Numbered from the stretch's first letter, positions 1 to 5,908 are shown. The stretch is DNA of 7,129 bases from an uncultured Candidatus Melainabacteria bacterium (GCA_934773085.1 CAKVMU010000089.1:1-7129); one strand, 5' to 3'. A program made the numbers and translations. Notes: generated by a model not told the origin, from the sequence alone.

Positions 1-213
1 CGGATTAGAAATTGCAAGGGTAATTGTATTGAGAATGAATTCTTCAGCATTTTTGTCTCTCTCGCCTTTTTCAACAAGGAGCATCGCATATTTGCCGATG
101 AGTTTTAGATAAAGTACTAAAACTCTTTGTAAAGCTGATGTCCTTGGGCTGATTGAGCATATTCCGCTGGAAGAACAGCTGTCGTATTGAAAATCTTCGG
201 ATGAATCTATCAT
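1..213 (-). CDS. 5' end (71 codons) of an unidentified Cys-motif protein, cut by window edge
   Basis: An open frame runs on the minus strand from ATG at 213-211 to the window edge without a stop. The frame has no other start upstream before a TGA at 246-244. The peptide begins MIDSSEDFQYDSCSSSGIC and holds Cys13 and Cys19 (C-x5-C), followed by an amphipathic, Leu-rich helical stretch (about residues 26-50) and a Glu/Lys-rich segment. The look (early Cys pair, then SISPRTSALQ and a Leu/Tyr-rich helix) vaguely recalls the N-terminus of anaerobe iron-sulfur proteins of the prismane/hybrid-cluster kind, but I cannot identify it with confidence and name no function. It is divergent from the YhaM-like gene. 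No convincing Shine-Dalgarno precedes the ATG. A weak TTGAAA (247-242) and TACCAT (225-220) pair would put the transcript start at or near the ATG. Confidence 0.7.
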   Translation of the reverse strand, partial: MIDSSEDFQYDSCSSSGICSISPRTSALQRVLVLYLKLIGKYAMLLVEKGERDKNAEEFILNTITLAISNP

Positions 214-227
214 ACCTATATGGTATG
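211..227. promoter_or_regulatory. 17-bp palindrome over the start codon of the minus-strand gene
   Basis: CATACC-TATAT-GGTATG is a perfect inverted repeat (6-bp arms, 5-nt AT spacer). The left arm contains the start codon of the minus gene, and the element lies about 64 bp upstream of the likely transcription start of the divergent YhaM-like gene. Its position in a divergent promoter region makes an operator for a dimeric regulator plausible. The regulator is unknown; the sequence does not match FNR/CRP- or Fur-type consensus sites that I know. Confidence 0.4.
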
Positions 228-247
228 ACCTGCATAAGACTTTTCAA

Positions 248-276
248 TTACCTTTGAGGGTATTTTATGGTATAAT
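248..276 (+). promoter_or_regulatory. Extended -10 promoter for the YhaM-like gene
   Basis: A perfect extended -10 element, TG-G-TATAAT, lies at 268-276. The -35 position (17-bp spacer) holds only TTACCT (3 of 6 matches), which an extended -10 can tolerate. The transcription start would be near 283, giving a 5' leader of about 15 nt that just includes the ribosome binding site. Because the promoter lies inside the longest possible ORF (TTG at 254), that upstream start can be discarded. Confidence 0.7.
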
Positions 277-286
277 TTTTTTCACA

Positions 287-292
287 CGGAGG
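287..292 (+). promoter_or_regulatory. Ribosome binding site deciding the YhaM-like start
   Basis: CGGAGG lies at 287-292. Two consecutive ATG codons follow, at 296 and 299. The spacing is 3 nt to the first and 6 nt to the second, so the ATG at 299 is the better start. The GGAGG core also rules out the TTG at 254. Confidence 0.75.
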
Positions 293-298
293 ATAATG

Positions 299-1129
299 AT
301 GTTTAGCACTGAAATAATTTATGAAGTTGTAACTTTTTCAATAGGTGATACAAAATCCGGTACAAAGATGGGGAAATTACAGTTGAAAGATCCTAAAACC
401 GGTGAGTTTCTGAATTGCATACTGTGGGAAGAAGCTTTGAATCGTATGGATGCTAAACTCTTCCGTTGCGGAAACCAACTGCGAATTGTTTCCGGTTCAT
501 TCAATGAGAAATTTAATAACTGTCTTGTAAATTCGCTTGAGCTGATAAAAGAAGCTAAAACCGGTTTGGACGAAAAAGAACGGGAAGAAGTTTTTGCCCG
601 TTTGCAAGAATATATTGCGAAGATTAAAGATGACAAATTAAGAGAATTTGTTTCTAAAATATATGATGATAACAAGGAAAAATTATTAATCGCTCCGGGC
701 GCAAAAATGATGCACCACAATTATATTGGCGGTTTGATTGTGCATACTCTGGAATGCCTTGATTATGCGGAAGTTAATATGAATGCTTTCTTCCAAAAAA
801 TTAGCAGAGATGAAGTTTATGCTGCTGCATTGCTGCACGATATAGGCAAAATTTTTGAATATACGGTTAACCTTGAGTCAGGTTTGATTGATTACGATGA
901 AAATTTTAGAAAAGAGTGGATTTCACATTCTCAATATGGTTTTTCAATCTGTATGAATGCCGGATTTAAACGTGTTGCAAAAATGATTGCAGCTCATCAC
1001 GCACGTGCAGAGTGGGGTGCGATTGTTGATTTGAACGAAAAAGACTTGGAACCTATTTTGTATTTGATTCACCATATTGACGATTTGTCTGCAAAATTCG
1101 GGAAGACAAATGTTGCAATGTTAGGATAG
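299..1129 (+). CDS. yhaM: YhaM-like 3'-5' exoribonuclease (OB fold plus HD domain)
   Basis: 276-residue protein from ATG 299. Residues about 8-85 (FSIGDTKSGTKMGKLQLKDP and following) read like an OB-fold nucleic-acid-binding domain. The rest is an HD metal-dependent phosphohydrolase domain: MMHHNYIGGLIVHTLE (His139/140, His149), the signature LLHDIGK (178-184, His180-Asp181), His210 in SHSQYG, His233/234 in AAHHA, and LIHHIDDLSAKFG near the C-terminus. This order and length match YhaM of Bacillus subtilis (about 314 residues), a 3'-5' exoribonuclease that trims structured RNA ends in the cytosol; the identity is inferred from motifs. All HD metal ligands seem present. It has its own promoter and ribosome binding site, is divergent from the minus gene at the left edge, and no terminator is visible before the next gene, so readthrough into the peptidase is possible. 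A less specific HD hydrolase remains an alternative. Confidence 0.82.
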   Translation: MFSTEIIYEVVTFSIGDTKSGTKMGKLQLKDPKTGEFLNCILWEEALNRMDAKLFRCGNQLRIVSGSFNEKFNNCLVNSLELIKEAKTGLDEKEREEVFARLQEYIAKIKDDKLREFVSKIYDDNKEKLLIAPGAKMMHHNYIGGLIVHTLECLDYAEVNMNAFFQKISRDEVYAAALLHDIGKIFEYTVNLESGLIDYDENFRKEWISHSQYGFSICMNAGFKRVAKMIAAHHARAEWGAIVDLNEKDLEPILYLIHHIDDLSAKFGKTNVAMLG

Positions 1130-1170
1130 ATTCTCATATATTTGTAGGTTTATCAAGTGCCCCTAAAATG

Positions 1171-1179
1171 TGCTATAAT
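1171..1179 (+). promoter_or_regulatory. Extended -10 promoter, probably giving a leaderless peptidase mRNA
   Basis: TG-C-TATAAT is a perfect extended -10 element; no good -35 is visible (TATCAA at the 17-bp spacing). The hexamer ends at 1179 and the ATG at 1186 follows after 6 nt, which is where transcription should begin. No Shine-Dalgarno lies upstream of 1186. The upstream in-frame ATG at 1168 precedes the -10 box, so it would not be on this transcript. Confidence 0.65.
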
Positions 1180-1185
1180 CTGTTT

Positions 1186-3072
1186 ATGAATATAAACCCG
1201 ATTAACAGATTAAATAAAATCACTATGCGTGGTGGAAAAAGTGATTCTGAAAAGAAAACTTCCTCTCAGAGTGGTGATAAATTGATGAAGGAGCTTGATA
1301 AAATGAGTATGATTAACAACGTGAATATTTCTTCAAAAGATTACGAGTTAAATCTTTCTGCTGAAGAATTGGAAAAAAGAACCCACAAGGATTATTTGAC
1401 AACTAAAAAAATGTTGGCAGTTGATGCTCCTGAATACTTGGCTTTGGCTGATGGCGACAAGGAGGCTCTTAAGCACCTTGTAAAGGCTGCTGTTGTTTTG
1501 GATAAAGTTAATATGCAGCTTGATAATCCGAATAACTTACCATTCAAAGAATTTCTTGAAGCAGAAATTGCAAAAGGAAACAAGAATGCAGAATTAACAA
1601 AAATTCTTTTTGATGCACAGAAGGGTGTTTGCTCTCTTGACCGTGAGTCAAATATGATTGAACTTGCTAAAGGGGTAAAAATGCGTGCGGGAAAAGGAAT
1701 CTATCCGCAAGATTTAGAAAAAGAAGAGTTTCATTCAATAATTATCAAAATGCTAAAGGAAGGCAAAAAAGAAGAAGTTGCAAAGATTTTAAACCAACGT
1801 TCAGTTGTGGAACGGGATGGTGATGAACTTAAAGCAATTGATTATGTGGACAAATTTAAAGAAGATTTTGAATATATGGCAGAAGAGTTGGAAAAGGCTG
1901 CAAAAACATCAACGAATGAAGATTTTAATGAGTTTTTGATTCTTCAGGCGAAGGCATTAAGAACAGCTGACCCTATGCTTGACGGTTATGCTGACAAAAA
2001 ATGGGCAACTTTGCAGGATACTCCTCTTGAATTCACAATTACTAGAGAAAATTATTCTGATGAGATGACTGAAACAGTTGTAGAAAATCCGGAATTAAAA
2101 GCTCTTCTTGATGAAGCCGGTATTGTTCCTGTTGCAAAAGATTTCTTGGGTGGCAGAGTCGGTATTATTAATAAAAAAGGCACTGATGCAATTTTGAATG
2201 TAAAAAAATATCTTCCGTTAATGGCGCAAAATATGCCGTTTAAGGATGAATATGTTCAAAATATTTCACCGGATAAAGAATCAAAACAAACAATGGTAGA
2301 TGCTGATTTGGTAGCTGTTACAGGTGACGTCGGAGAATTCCGTGCGGGTATTACTCTTGCGGAAAATCTTCCAAATGATGACAAAGTATCTGTTCAACAA
2401 CTTGATGGCGGAAGAAGAAATGTTTATCACAGACAAATTCGTCTTATCACATCAGAAGATGCAAAAGAAAAGATGCAGAAAAGACTGAATGCAGTTCTTA
2501 ATCCGGAACTTCATAAATATTATAATGATGAAGCTGATCATTGGTTTACGGTGGGTCACGAAAATGGTCACTCTCTCGGACCAAAATCTGGAACAGAAGG
2601 GCTTGGTAAATATAAATCAATTATTGAGGAAAATAAAGCCGATATGGTTTCTCTCTCTATGCTTGATGTATTGACGGAAGCCGGCATGTATACTCCGGAG
2701 CAGCGTGAACAAATCATCGTGACTTATGCTGCGGATAATATGATGACTTCAAAACCAACTCTTTCTCAAGCGCATAGAGTTCGCTCTGTTATGCAAAACT
2801 ATTTCTTTATAAAAGAAGGCGCAATCTCAATTTCTCCGGAAGGGGTTCTTGATGTAAATATTGACAAGATGGTTCCGACAGCAAGAAAAATGTTGGAGGA
2901 AATTATCAGAGTTCAACTTTCAGGAGACTTTGAACGTGGTGAAAAATACGTTAACGATTATTTCGTTTGGACACCGGAGATGGAAACGATGGCTCAAAAT
3001 ATTAGAAAGGTTTCTAAAACTCTTAATGGCAAAGTTGAATCCCCGCTTGCGGATGAATTGTTGAAAGCTTAA
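1186..3072 (+). CDS. M49-like (dipeptidyl-peptidase III family) zinc metallopeptidase
   Basis: 628 residues from ATG 1186 (MNINPINRLNK). Residues 458-462 are HENGH, an HExxH zinc site, followed by EENKAD at 481-486. In dipeptidyl-peptidase III (family M49) the pair is HExxGH plus EExxAE/D, the two His and the second Glu binding zinc; here the ligands would be His458, His462 and Glu482, with Glu459 as catalytic base. Further family-like stretches are PLEFTITRENYSDEM (near 290) and NLPND (394-398). The active site is the 5-residue HExxH form, not the usual 6-residue one. No signal peptide or membrane segment is visible, so it is probably cytosolic and removes dipeptides from peptides. The first 60 residues are polar, charged and low in complexity (GGKSDSEKKTSSQSG), likely disordered; the N-terminal IxPI pattern may be lineage-typical. 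It has its own promoter and terminator and overlaps the convergent PurD-like gene by 4 nt. The family is a motif-based inference; exact specificity is unknown. Confidence 0.78.
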   Translation: MNINPINRLNKITMRGGKSDSEKKTSSQSGDKLMKELDKMSMINNVNISSKDYELNLSAEELEKRTHKDYLTTKKMLAVDAPEYLALADGDKEALKHLVKAAVVLDKVNMQLDNPNNLPFKEFLEAEIAKGNKNAELTKILFDAQKGVCSLDRESNMIELAKGVKMRAGKGIYPQDLEKEEFHSIIIKMLKEGKKEEVAKILNQRSVVERDGDELKAIDYVDKFKEDFEYMAEELEKAAKTSTNEDFNEFLILQAKALRTADPMLDGYADKKWATLQDTPLEFTITRENYSDEMTETVVENPELKALLDEAGIVPVAKDFLGGRVGIINKKGTDAILNVKKYLPLMAQNMPFKDEYVQNISPDKESKQTMVDADLVAVTGDVGEFRAGITLAENLPNDDKVSVQQLDGGRRNVYHRQIRLITSEDAKEKMQKRLNAVLNPELHKYYNDEADHWFTVGHENGHSLGPKSGTEGLGKYKSIIEENKADMVSLSMLDVLTEAGMYTPEQREQIIVTYAADNMMTSKPTLSQAHRVRSVMQNYFFIKEGAISISPEGVLDVNIDKMVPTARKMLEEIIRVQLSGDFERGEKYVNDYFVWTPEMETMAQNIRKVSKTLNGKVESPLADELLKA

Positions 3073-3863
3073 ATTTCGTTAAGTTTTTGATATATTGCAA
3101 GATTTAACAAGTATAAAAAGTCTGTCTTAATCTCGTTTAGGGCAGATTTTTTTGACGGGTATGGAATATATTCCAATAAATACCAATCATTTCTTGTCCA
3201 TAAAAGTTTTGAGGTGAAAAATCCTGTAAAATCTGCTTTTTCGTCGGATAGCATAAAGTTTAACTTGGTTTTATACAGCTCAAGTCGGTCGGCTTGTACT
3301 TCTGTCAAATCCCTATTGACAGGAAAAGTTGTAATGTTCATACCATCCCAAAGCGAAAGTATATGGAAAACTTCGCCATCCATGTACTCTTCAATAAAAT
3401 GTTTTTTATTGGATATGACAGACTTTTTCTCTATCAAATCACTCATCGAACGAGCGATTTGTGTTACTTCCGGAATATCAGTTTTAATTACAACCGGAAA
3501 TGATATTGGTGCTTTAATAATTTCCGGTACGTTTATGGAATAATGTGCCGCCAAATTTTTTGCAACAATACGAGACTCAAGATTTGCCCATTTTTTGTTT
3601 AGTGCAACAATGTTTATTCCGTATTTTTTTAATGTATCAGCAATCCCGATTTTTATTAATTTTTTGTCAGCAGTTATCGCAATATCAATATGCAAAGCTT
3701 TGCTTTTTTTGCCTAATTCATCAAAGTTTTCATACTCAATGTTCGGAATGTTTTGAAGGGGTTCTGTTGAAGCTGTATAAATCTTATCCAAAAACTTGGA
3801 CTTTAGGCATAACTCTAAGAAGATTTTTTCAACCTCGTCTGTCCCGATTACCAGAATGTTCAA
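3069..3863 (-). CDS. Short, degenerate PurD-like ATP-grasp protein
   Basis: 264 residues, TTG start at 3863-3861. The TTG overlaps the upstream TGA (TTGA), and GAGGG (3877-3873) lies 9 nt upstream, so the start is well supported. Its pieces align in order with phosphoribosylamine-glycine ligase (PurD): MNILVIG, LESRIVAKNLAAHYSINVPE (95-114), PVVIKTD (123-129), FIEEYMDGEVFHILSLWDG (156-174) and ADFTGFFTSKLLWTRNDWYLLEY (210-232). Yet it is far shorter than PurD (about 420 residues) and lacks the GGREHA loop, the GPE..L motif, the glycine-rich GLAAGKGV loop and the EFNVRFGDPE signature: Glu231 survives, the Asn ligand position is Ile233, and GDPE is gone. The C-terminal PurD domain is missing. 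It is therefore probably inactive as a purine enzyme, or a repurposed ATP-grasp or nucleotide-binding protein. It is the last gene of the glgA operon; its frame is intact and undamaged, so it seems to be maintained. Its last codons overlap the peptidase gene and its terminator. Family assignment is moderate, function unknown. Confidence 0.6.
   Translation of the reverse strand: MNILVIGTDEVEKIFLELCLKSKFLDKIYTASTEPLQNIPNIEYENFDELGKKSKALHIDIAITADKKLIKIGIADTLKKYGINIVALNKKWANLESRIVAKNLAAHYSINVPEIIKAPISFPVVIKTDIPEVTQIARSMSDLIEKKSVISNKKHFIEEYMDGEVFHILSLWDGMNITTFPVNRDLTEVQADRLELYKTKLNFMLSDEKADFTGFFTSKLLWTRNDWYLLEYIPYPSKKSALNEIKTDFLYLLNLAIYQKLNEI
3121..3153 (+). terminator. Intrinsic terminator of the peptidase gene, inside antisense coding sequence
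   Basis: TCTGTCTTAA (3121-3130) pairs along 10 bp with TTAGGGCAGA (3137-3146) around a 6-nt loop, followed directly by seven T (3147-3153). Two of the pairs are G-U (3125/3142 and 3127/3140). The structure lies about 50 nt after the peptidase stop, inside the last codons of the convergent PurD-like gene. On the minus strand the two G-U pairs become A-C mismatches, so the hairpin is weaker in that direction, although CTTTTT follows there. Confidence 0.7.
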
Positions 3864-4222
3864 TTTTTGCAGCCCTCGCAGTTGCCACTACATTTACCCC
3901 CACATTTACCCCCGCATTTTTGGCTGCTCATCAAAGTTTGAATTTCGAAAGCTTCGTTGTTTGCAATTTTCTCAGCAACAAGCGGAGTCATAATGTTTTC
4001 AATATATTCAAGATACATTTTTAACTCGTCATAGTGCATGTCATTCGTAATAAAAATCGGATATTGAGCCACAATTTTGTCATTGTATGTTAAAGTCACT
4101 CCCGTTACTTTCACACCGGCAAGAATAGCATCACGCACAGGATTGTCGGATGGGAATGCGGGAAGTAATGAATGGTGGACTATTATGTTTTTTATCACTT
4201 CGTCAGTAGTTAAATTTTTCAT
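3860..4222 (-). CDS. Unknown 120-residue protein with cysteine-rich CGGK tail
   Basis: I do not recognise this family. Start ATG at 4222-4220 overlaps the glgA stop (ATGA), with AGGT about 8 nt upstream as a weak ribosome binding site; the stop overlaps the next start (TTGA). Residues 1-100 contain no cysteine and look like a small alpha/beta domain: HHSLLPAFPSDNPVRDAILAGV (16-37), a beta-like VTGVTLTYNDKIVAQYPIFITN (39-60), and helix DELKMYLEYIENIMTPLVAEKIA (65-87). All five cysteines (103, 107, 111, 115, 118) sit in the last 18 residues, in QKCGGKCGGKCSGNCEGCKN, with 3-residue spacing between the first four. Such a tail could bind zinc, iron or copper, or form disulfides; it could also act as a metal-dependent dimerisation or anchoring tag. 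No signal peptide or membrane segment is visible. Translational coupling to glgA suggests a matching dose or complex with the neighbours, but that is inference. Confidence 0.75.
   Translation of the reverse strand: MKNLTTDEVIKNIIVHHSLLPAFPSDNPVRDAILAGVKVTGVTLTYNDKIVAQYPIFITNDMHYDELKMYLEYIENIMTPLVAEKIANNEAFEIQTLMSSQKCGGKCGGKCSGNCEGCKN
3890..3913 (-). repeat. 12-bp exact tandem duplication encoding the CGGK repeat
   Basis: ACATTTACCCCC occurs twice in a row (3890-3901 and 3902-3913) on the plus strand. On the coding (minus) strand it encodes the repeated Cys-Gly-Gly-Lys unit of the Cys-rich tail. Being an exact in-frame 12-bp repeat, it can gain or lose units by slippage without breaking the frame, so the length of the tail may vary between strains. 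Confidence 0.75.
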
Positions 4223-5658
4223 AAAAGTGACCTATACATTTCCAAGTACTTTTTAGCACTTTCTTTCCAACTGAAATCAGCTTTCATTGCGCTTTCTCTC
4301 ATTGCATTGAAGGTGTATTTATCCTTGTATACTTCTAATGCACAATTGATTGCATCTTTCATTGCGTTTGAATCATAACCCCAGAACTTGAATCCGTTTG
4401 AATTATCTAAAGGGTAGCCTGTTACGGTGTCTTCCAATCCGCCTGTTGCTCTTACTATTGGGAGTGAGCCGAAACGCATTGCGATGAGTTGTGAAAGTCC
4501 GCAAGGTTCAAATCTAGACGGCATTAAGAAGAAATCTGAGCCTGCATAAATCAGATTTGCTAAATCTCCTCTGTAACCCACATAAGTTCTGATATTTGGG
4601 GTATTATTGGATAGCCAAATAAACATATCTTCATAACTCTTATCACCTGAACCTAAGAAGATAAAATCTGCATTCATATTACGAAGTTCGTTTTCTGCAC
4701 CACGAATTAAATCCAAGCCTTTTTGTTCTACAAGCCTTGAAATCAGAGCGATTAAAGGTCTTTTCGGATTATATTTCAAACCGAAATATTCAAGAATCGC
4801 TTTCTTGTTTTCTTCTTTGTTTTTTAGAGTTTTAACGTCATAATTTTTTTCAAGTGTTTTGTCTGTTTTTGGGTTGAAAGTGTCGTAATCAATACCGTTT
4901 ACGATTCCGACGAGTTTGTCGGTATGTCCTCTAAGGGTGTAATCCATACCTTCTCCGTATTCAGAGGTTAAAATTTCTTTTGCGTAGTTTGGAGAAACAG
5001 CAACAACTCTGTCTGCGTAATTGATTGCACCTTTCATCCAATTGACTCTGCCATAGTGTTCGCAACCCCATTCGTTGAAGACAATATCCTTTCTCATATT
5101 GGCGAAGTCCAGAATGTCTTCGAACCAAACACCTTGGTAAGCAAGGTTATGGATTTCAAAAACGTTTTTGGTCTTTGACCAGAATTCATCAAACTTGTAA
5201 TTTGCTTTGACGTACAAAGGAATCATGGCTGTGTGCCAATCATTTGAGTGAATAATATCAGCTCTGAAATTGAGTTGTTTAGCGTATTCTAAAGTCGCAA
5301 GAGAGAATGCAACATATCTTTCGTGTTCGTATCTTGTGTCTAACCATCTTGGGTAGACTTCTTTGAAACAAGAAAAATACCAGTCATTTTCTACAAAAAA
5401 TACATTGATATTTGTATTTGGCAATTTTGTCATAAAGAGTTTGAATTTTTGCGGCGAAGTTCCAAAAGTTATCCACATCTCGGAGTTCTCTAACTCCTTA
5501 ATCCCCCATTTTTGACGGTCAATACATCCGTGCAATGGTGTAAAAATAGCGATTTCAGCATCTTTTTCAAGAGCTTTTGGCAAACTTCCGATAACATCAG
5601 AAAGTCCTCCGGCTTTAGAAAACGGTGCAACTTCCGCTGAGGCAAACAATATCTTCAT
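4219..5658 (-). CDS. glgA: Glycogen synthase (ADP-glucose starch/glycogen synthase, GT5)
   Basis: 479 residues, the usual length for GlgA. It moves glucose from ADP-glucose to the non-reducing end of alpha-1,4-glucan in the cytosol. Landmarks in order: the nucleotide-sugar motif KAGGL at 15-19 (KxGGL, typical of the bacterial/plant GT5 family), HSNDWHT 137-143, IHNLAYQG 169-176, GIVNGIDYDTFNP 251-263, SRLVEQKG 307-314, PSRFEPCGL 380-388 with Glu384, and RATGGLEDTV 403-412 (the C-terminal GGL motif). The frame is intact with no missing catalytic residue. The ATG at 5658-5656 follows AAGGAG with 5-nt spacing. It is the first gene of a three-gene unit; the stop overlaps the next ATG by 4 nt, so the downstream genes are probably translationally coupled. 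The other glycogen genes (glgC, glgB, glgP) are not in this window. Confidence 0.96.
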   Translation of the reverse strand: MKILFASAEVAPFSKAGGLSDVIGSLPKALEKDAEIAIFTPLHGCIDRQKWGIKELENSEMWITFGTSPQKFKLFMTKLPNTNINVFFVENDWYFSCFKEVYPRWLDTRYEHERYVAFSLATLEYAKQLNFRADIIHSNDWHTAMIPLYVKANYKFDEFWSKTKNVFEIHNLAYQGVWFEDILDFANMRKDIVFNEWGCEHYGRVNWMKGAINYADRVVAVSPNYAKEILTSEYGEGMDYTLRGHTDKLVGIVNGIDYDTFNPKTDKTLEKNYDVKTLKNKEENKKAILEYFGLKYNPKRPLIALISRLVEQKGLDLIRGAENELRNMNADFIFLGSGDKSYEDMFIWLSNNTPNIRTYVGYRGDLANLIYAGSDFFLMPSRFEPCGLSQLIAMRFGSLPIVRATGGLEDTVTGYPLDNSNGFKFWGYDSNAMKDAINCALEVYKDKYTFNAMRESAMKADFSWKESAKKYLEMYRSLL

Positions 5659-5663
5659 AAACT

Positions 5664-5669
5664 CTCCTT
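5664..5669 (-). promoter_or_regulatory. glgA ribosome binding site
   Basis: AAGGAG on the minus strand (CTCCTT on plus) lies 5 nt upstream of the glgA ATG. It is the strongest Shine-Dalgarno of the window beside that of the YhaM-like gene, in contrast to the peptidase and decarboxylase genes, which have none. Confidence 0.85.
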
Positions 5670-5684
5670 ACAACTTTATTTAAG

Positions 5685-5713
5685 ATTATAAATCGTTATT
5701 TTTGTGTTGTAAA
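5685..5713 (-). promoter_or_regulatory. glgA operon promoter
   Basis: Read on the minus strand: -35 TTTACA (5713-5708, 5 of 6 matches), exactly 17 bp spacer, -10 TATAAT (5690-5685, 6 of 6). The transcription start would be near 5678, giving a leader of about 20 nt that holds the AAGGAG site. This is close to a housekeeping sigma-70/SigA consensus, so expression should be substantial without an activator. Confidence 0.8.
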
Positions 5714-5725
5714 GTGACAGTTGTT

Positions 5726-5745
5726 GGTGCGCAAACTTGCGCACC
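5726..5745. repeat. 20-bp GC-rich REP-like palindrome
   Basis: GGTGCGCAA-AC-TTGCGCACC: perfect 9-bp arms around 2 nt. Read on the minus strand with its flank it is AGTAGGGTGCGCAAG and so on, the layout of the GTAGGGTGCG...CGCACC repetitive extragenic palindromes dispersed in many bacterial genomes, including cyanobacteria (recalled, not searched). It is not followed by a T run on either strand, so it is not an ordinary intrinsic terminator. It lies just upstream of the glgA -35 box. Confidence 0.6.
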
Positions 5746-5795
5746 CTACTATTTTATGCACACGCTCGCTTGGATAAACTAACCACCCCCTCAAT

Positions 5796-5813
5796 TCCTC
5801 TCTCCAAGGAGGA
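5796..5813. repeat. TCCTC/GAGGA imperfect hairpin, REP-like piece
   Basis: TCCTC (5796-5800) and GAGGA (5809-5813) pair around TCTCCAAG. The minus strand reads TCCTCCTTGGAGAGAGGA followed by a GGGGGTGG stretch, a composition I associate with dispersed intergenic repeats (recalled, not searched). The plus strand contains AAGGAGG (5806-5812), but the nearest ATG (5829) is 16 nt away and opens only an 18-codon frame, so I do not read it as a ribosome binding site. Confidence 0.4.
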
Positions 5814-5874
5814 TTTTAAATAATAGTTATGAACGGATTCACACTCTGCGAGCTTTTTTTAGCGAGCGAAAGCG

Positions 5875-5892
5875 TGCAGACGTAAGTCTGCA
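5875..5892 (+). repeat. Hairpin with GTAA loop (7-bp stem)
   Basis: TGCAGAC-GTAA-GTCTGCA: perfect 7-bp stem. Read on the plus strand the loop is a GNRA-type tetraloop closed by C-G. A weaker GAAA-loop hairpin candidate lies just before it (AGCGAAAGCG, about 5865-5874). Its likeness to the hairpin at 5909-5924 suggests a structured RNA or a repeat module. Confidence 0.6.
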
Positions 5893-5908
5893 ACATCCAT
5901 TTAGACCA

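Noticed and set aside
254..298. TTG start at 254 for the YhaM-like gene (15 extra residues)
   Set aside because: The added codons contain the extended -10 box (268-276) and the GGAGG ribosome binding site, so they are upstream control sequence.
319..720. 133-codon minus-strand frame
   Set aside because: It lies fully antisense to the YhaM-like gene, whose motifs are clear; the product is low-complexity Ser/Phe-rich and has no start signals.
1168..1185. ATG at 1168 as the peptidase start
   Set aside because: The six codons include the TATAAT box; the transcript should begin at about 1186, and no ribosome binding site serves 1168.
3214..3543. 109-codon plus-strand frame
   Set aside because: Antisense shadow of the PurD-like gene; no start signal and no recognisable domain.
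3545..4024. 159-codon plus-strand frame
   Set aside because: Antisense to the PurD-like and Cys-tail genes, Phe/Cys/Gln-rich, crosses a gene junction and lacks a ribosome binding site.
5726..5745. GC-rich palindrome as a terminator
   Set aside because: No T run follows on either strand, and no gene ends here; both neighbours point away.
5829..5885. 18-codon plus frame MNGFTLCELFLASESVQT after an AAGGAGG
   Set aside because: The Shine-Dalgarno-like sequence is 16 nt from the ATG and is part of the CCTC/GAGG hairpin; the frame ends in the next hairpin loop and is too short to support.
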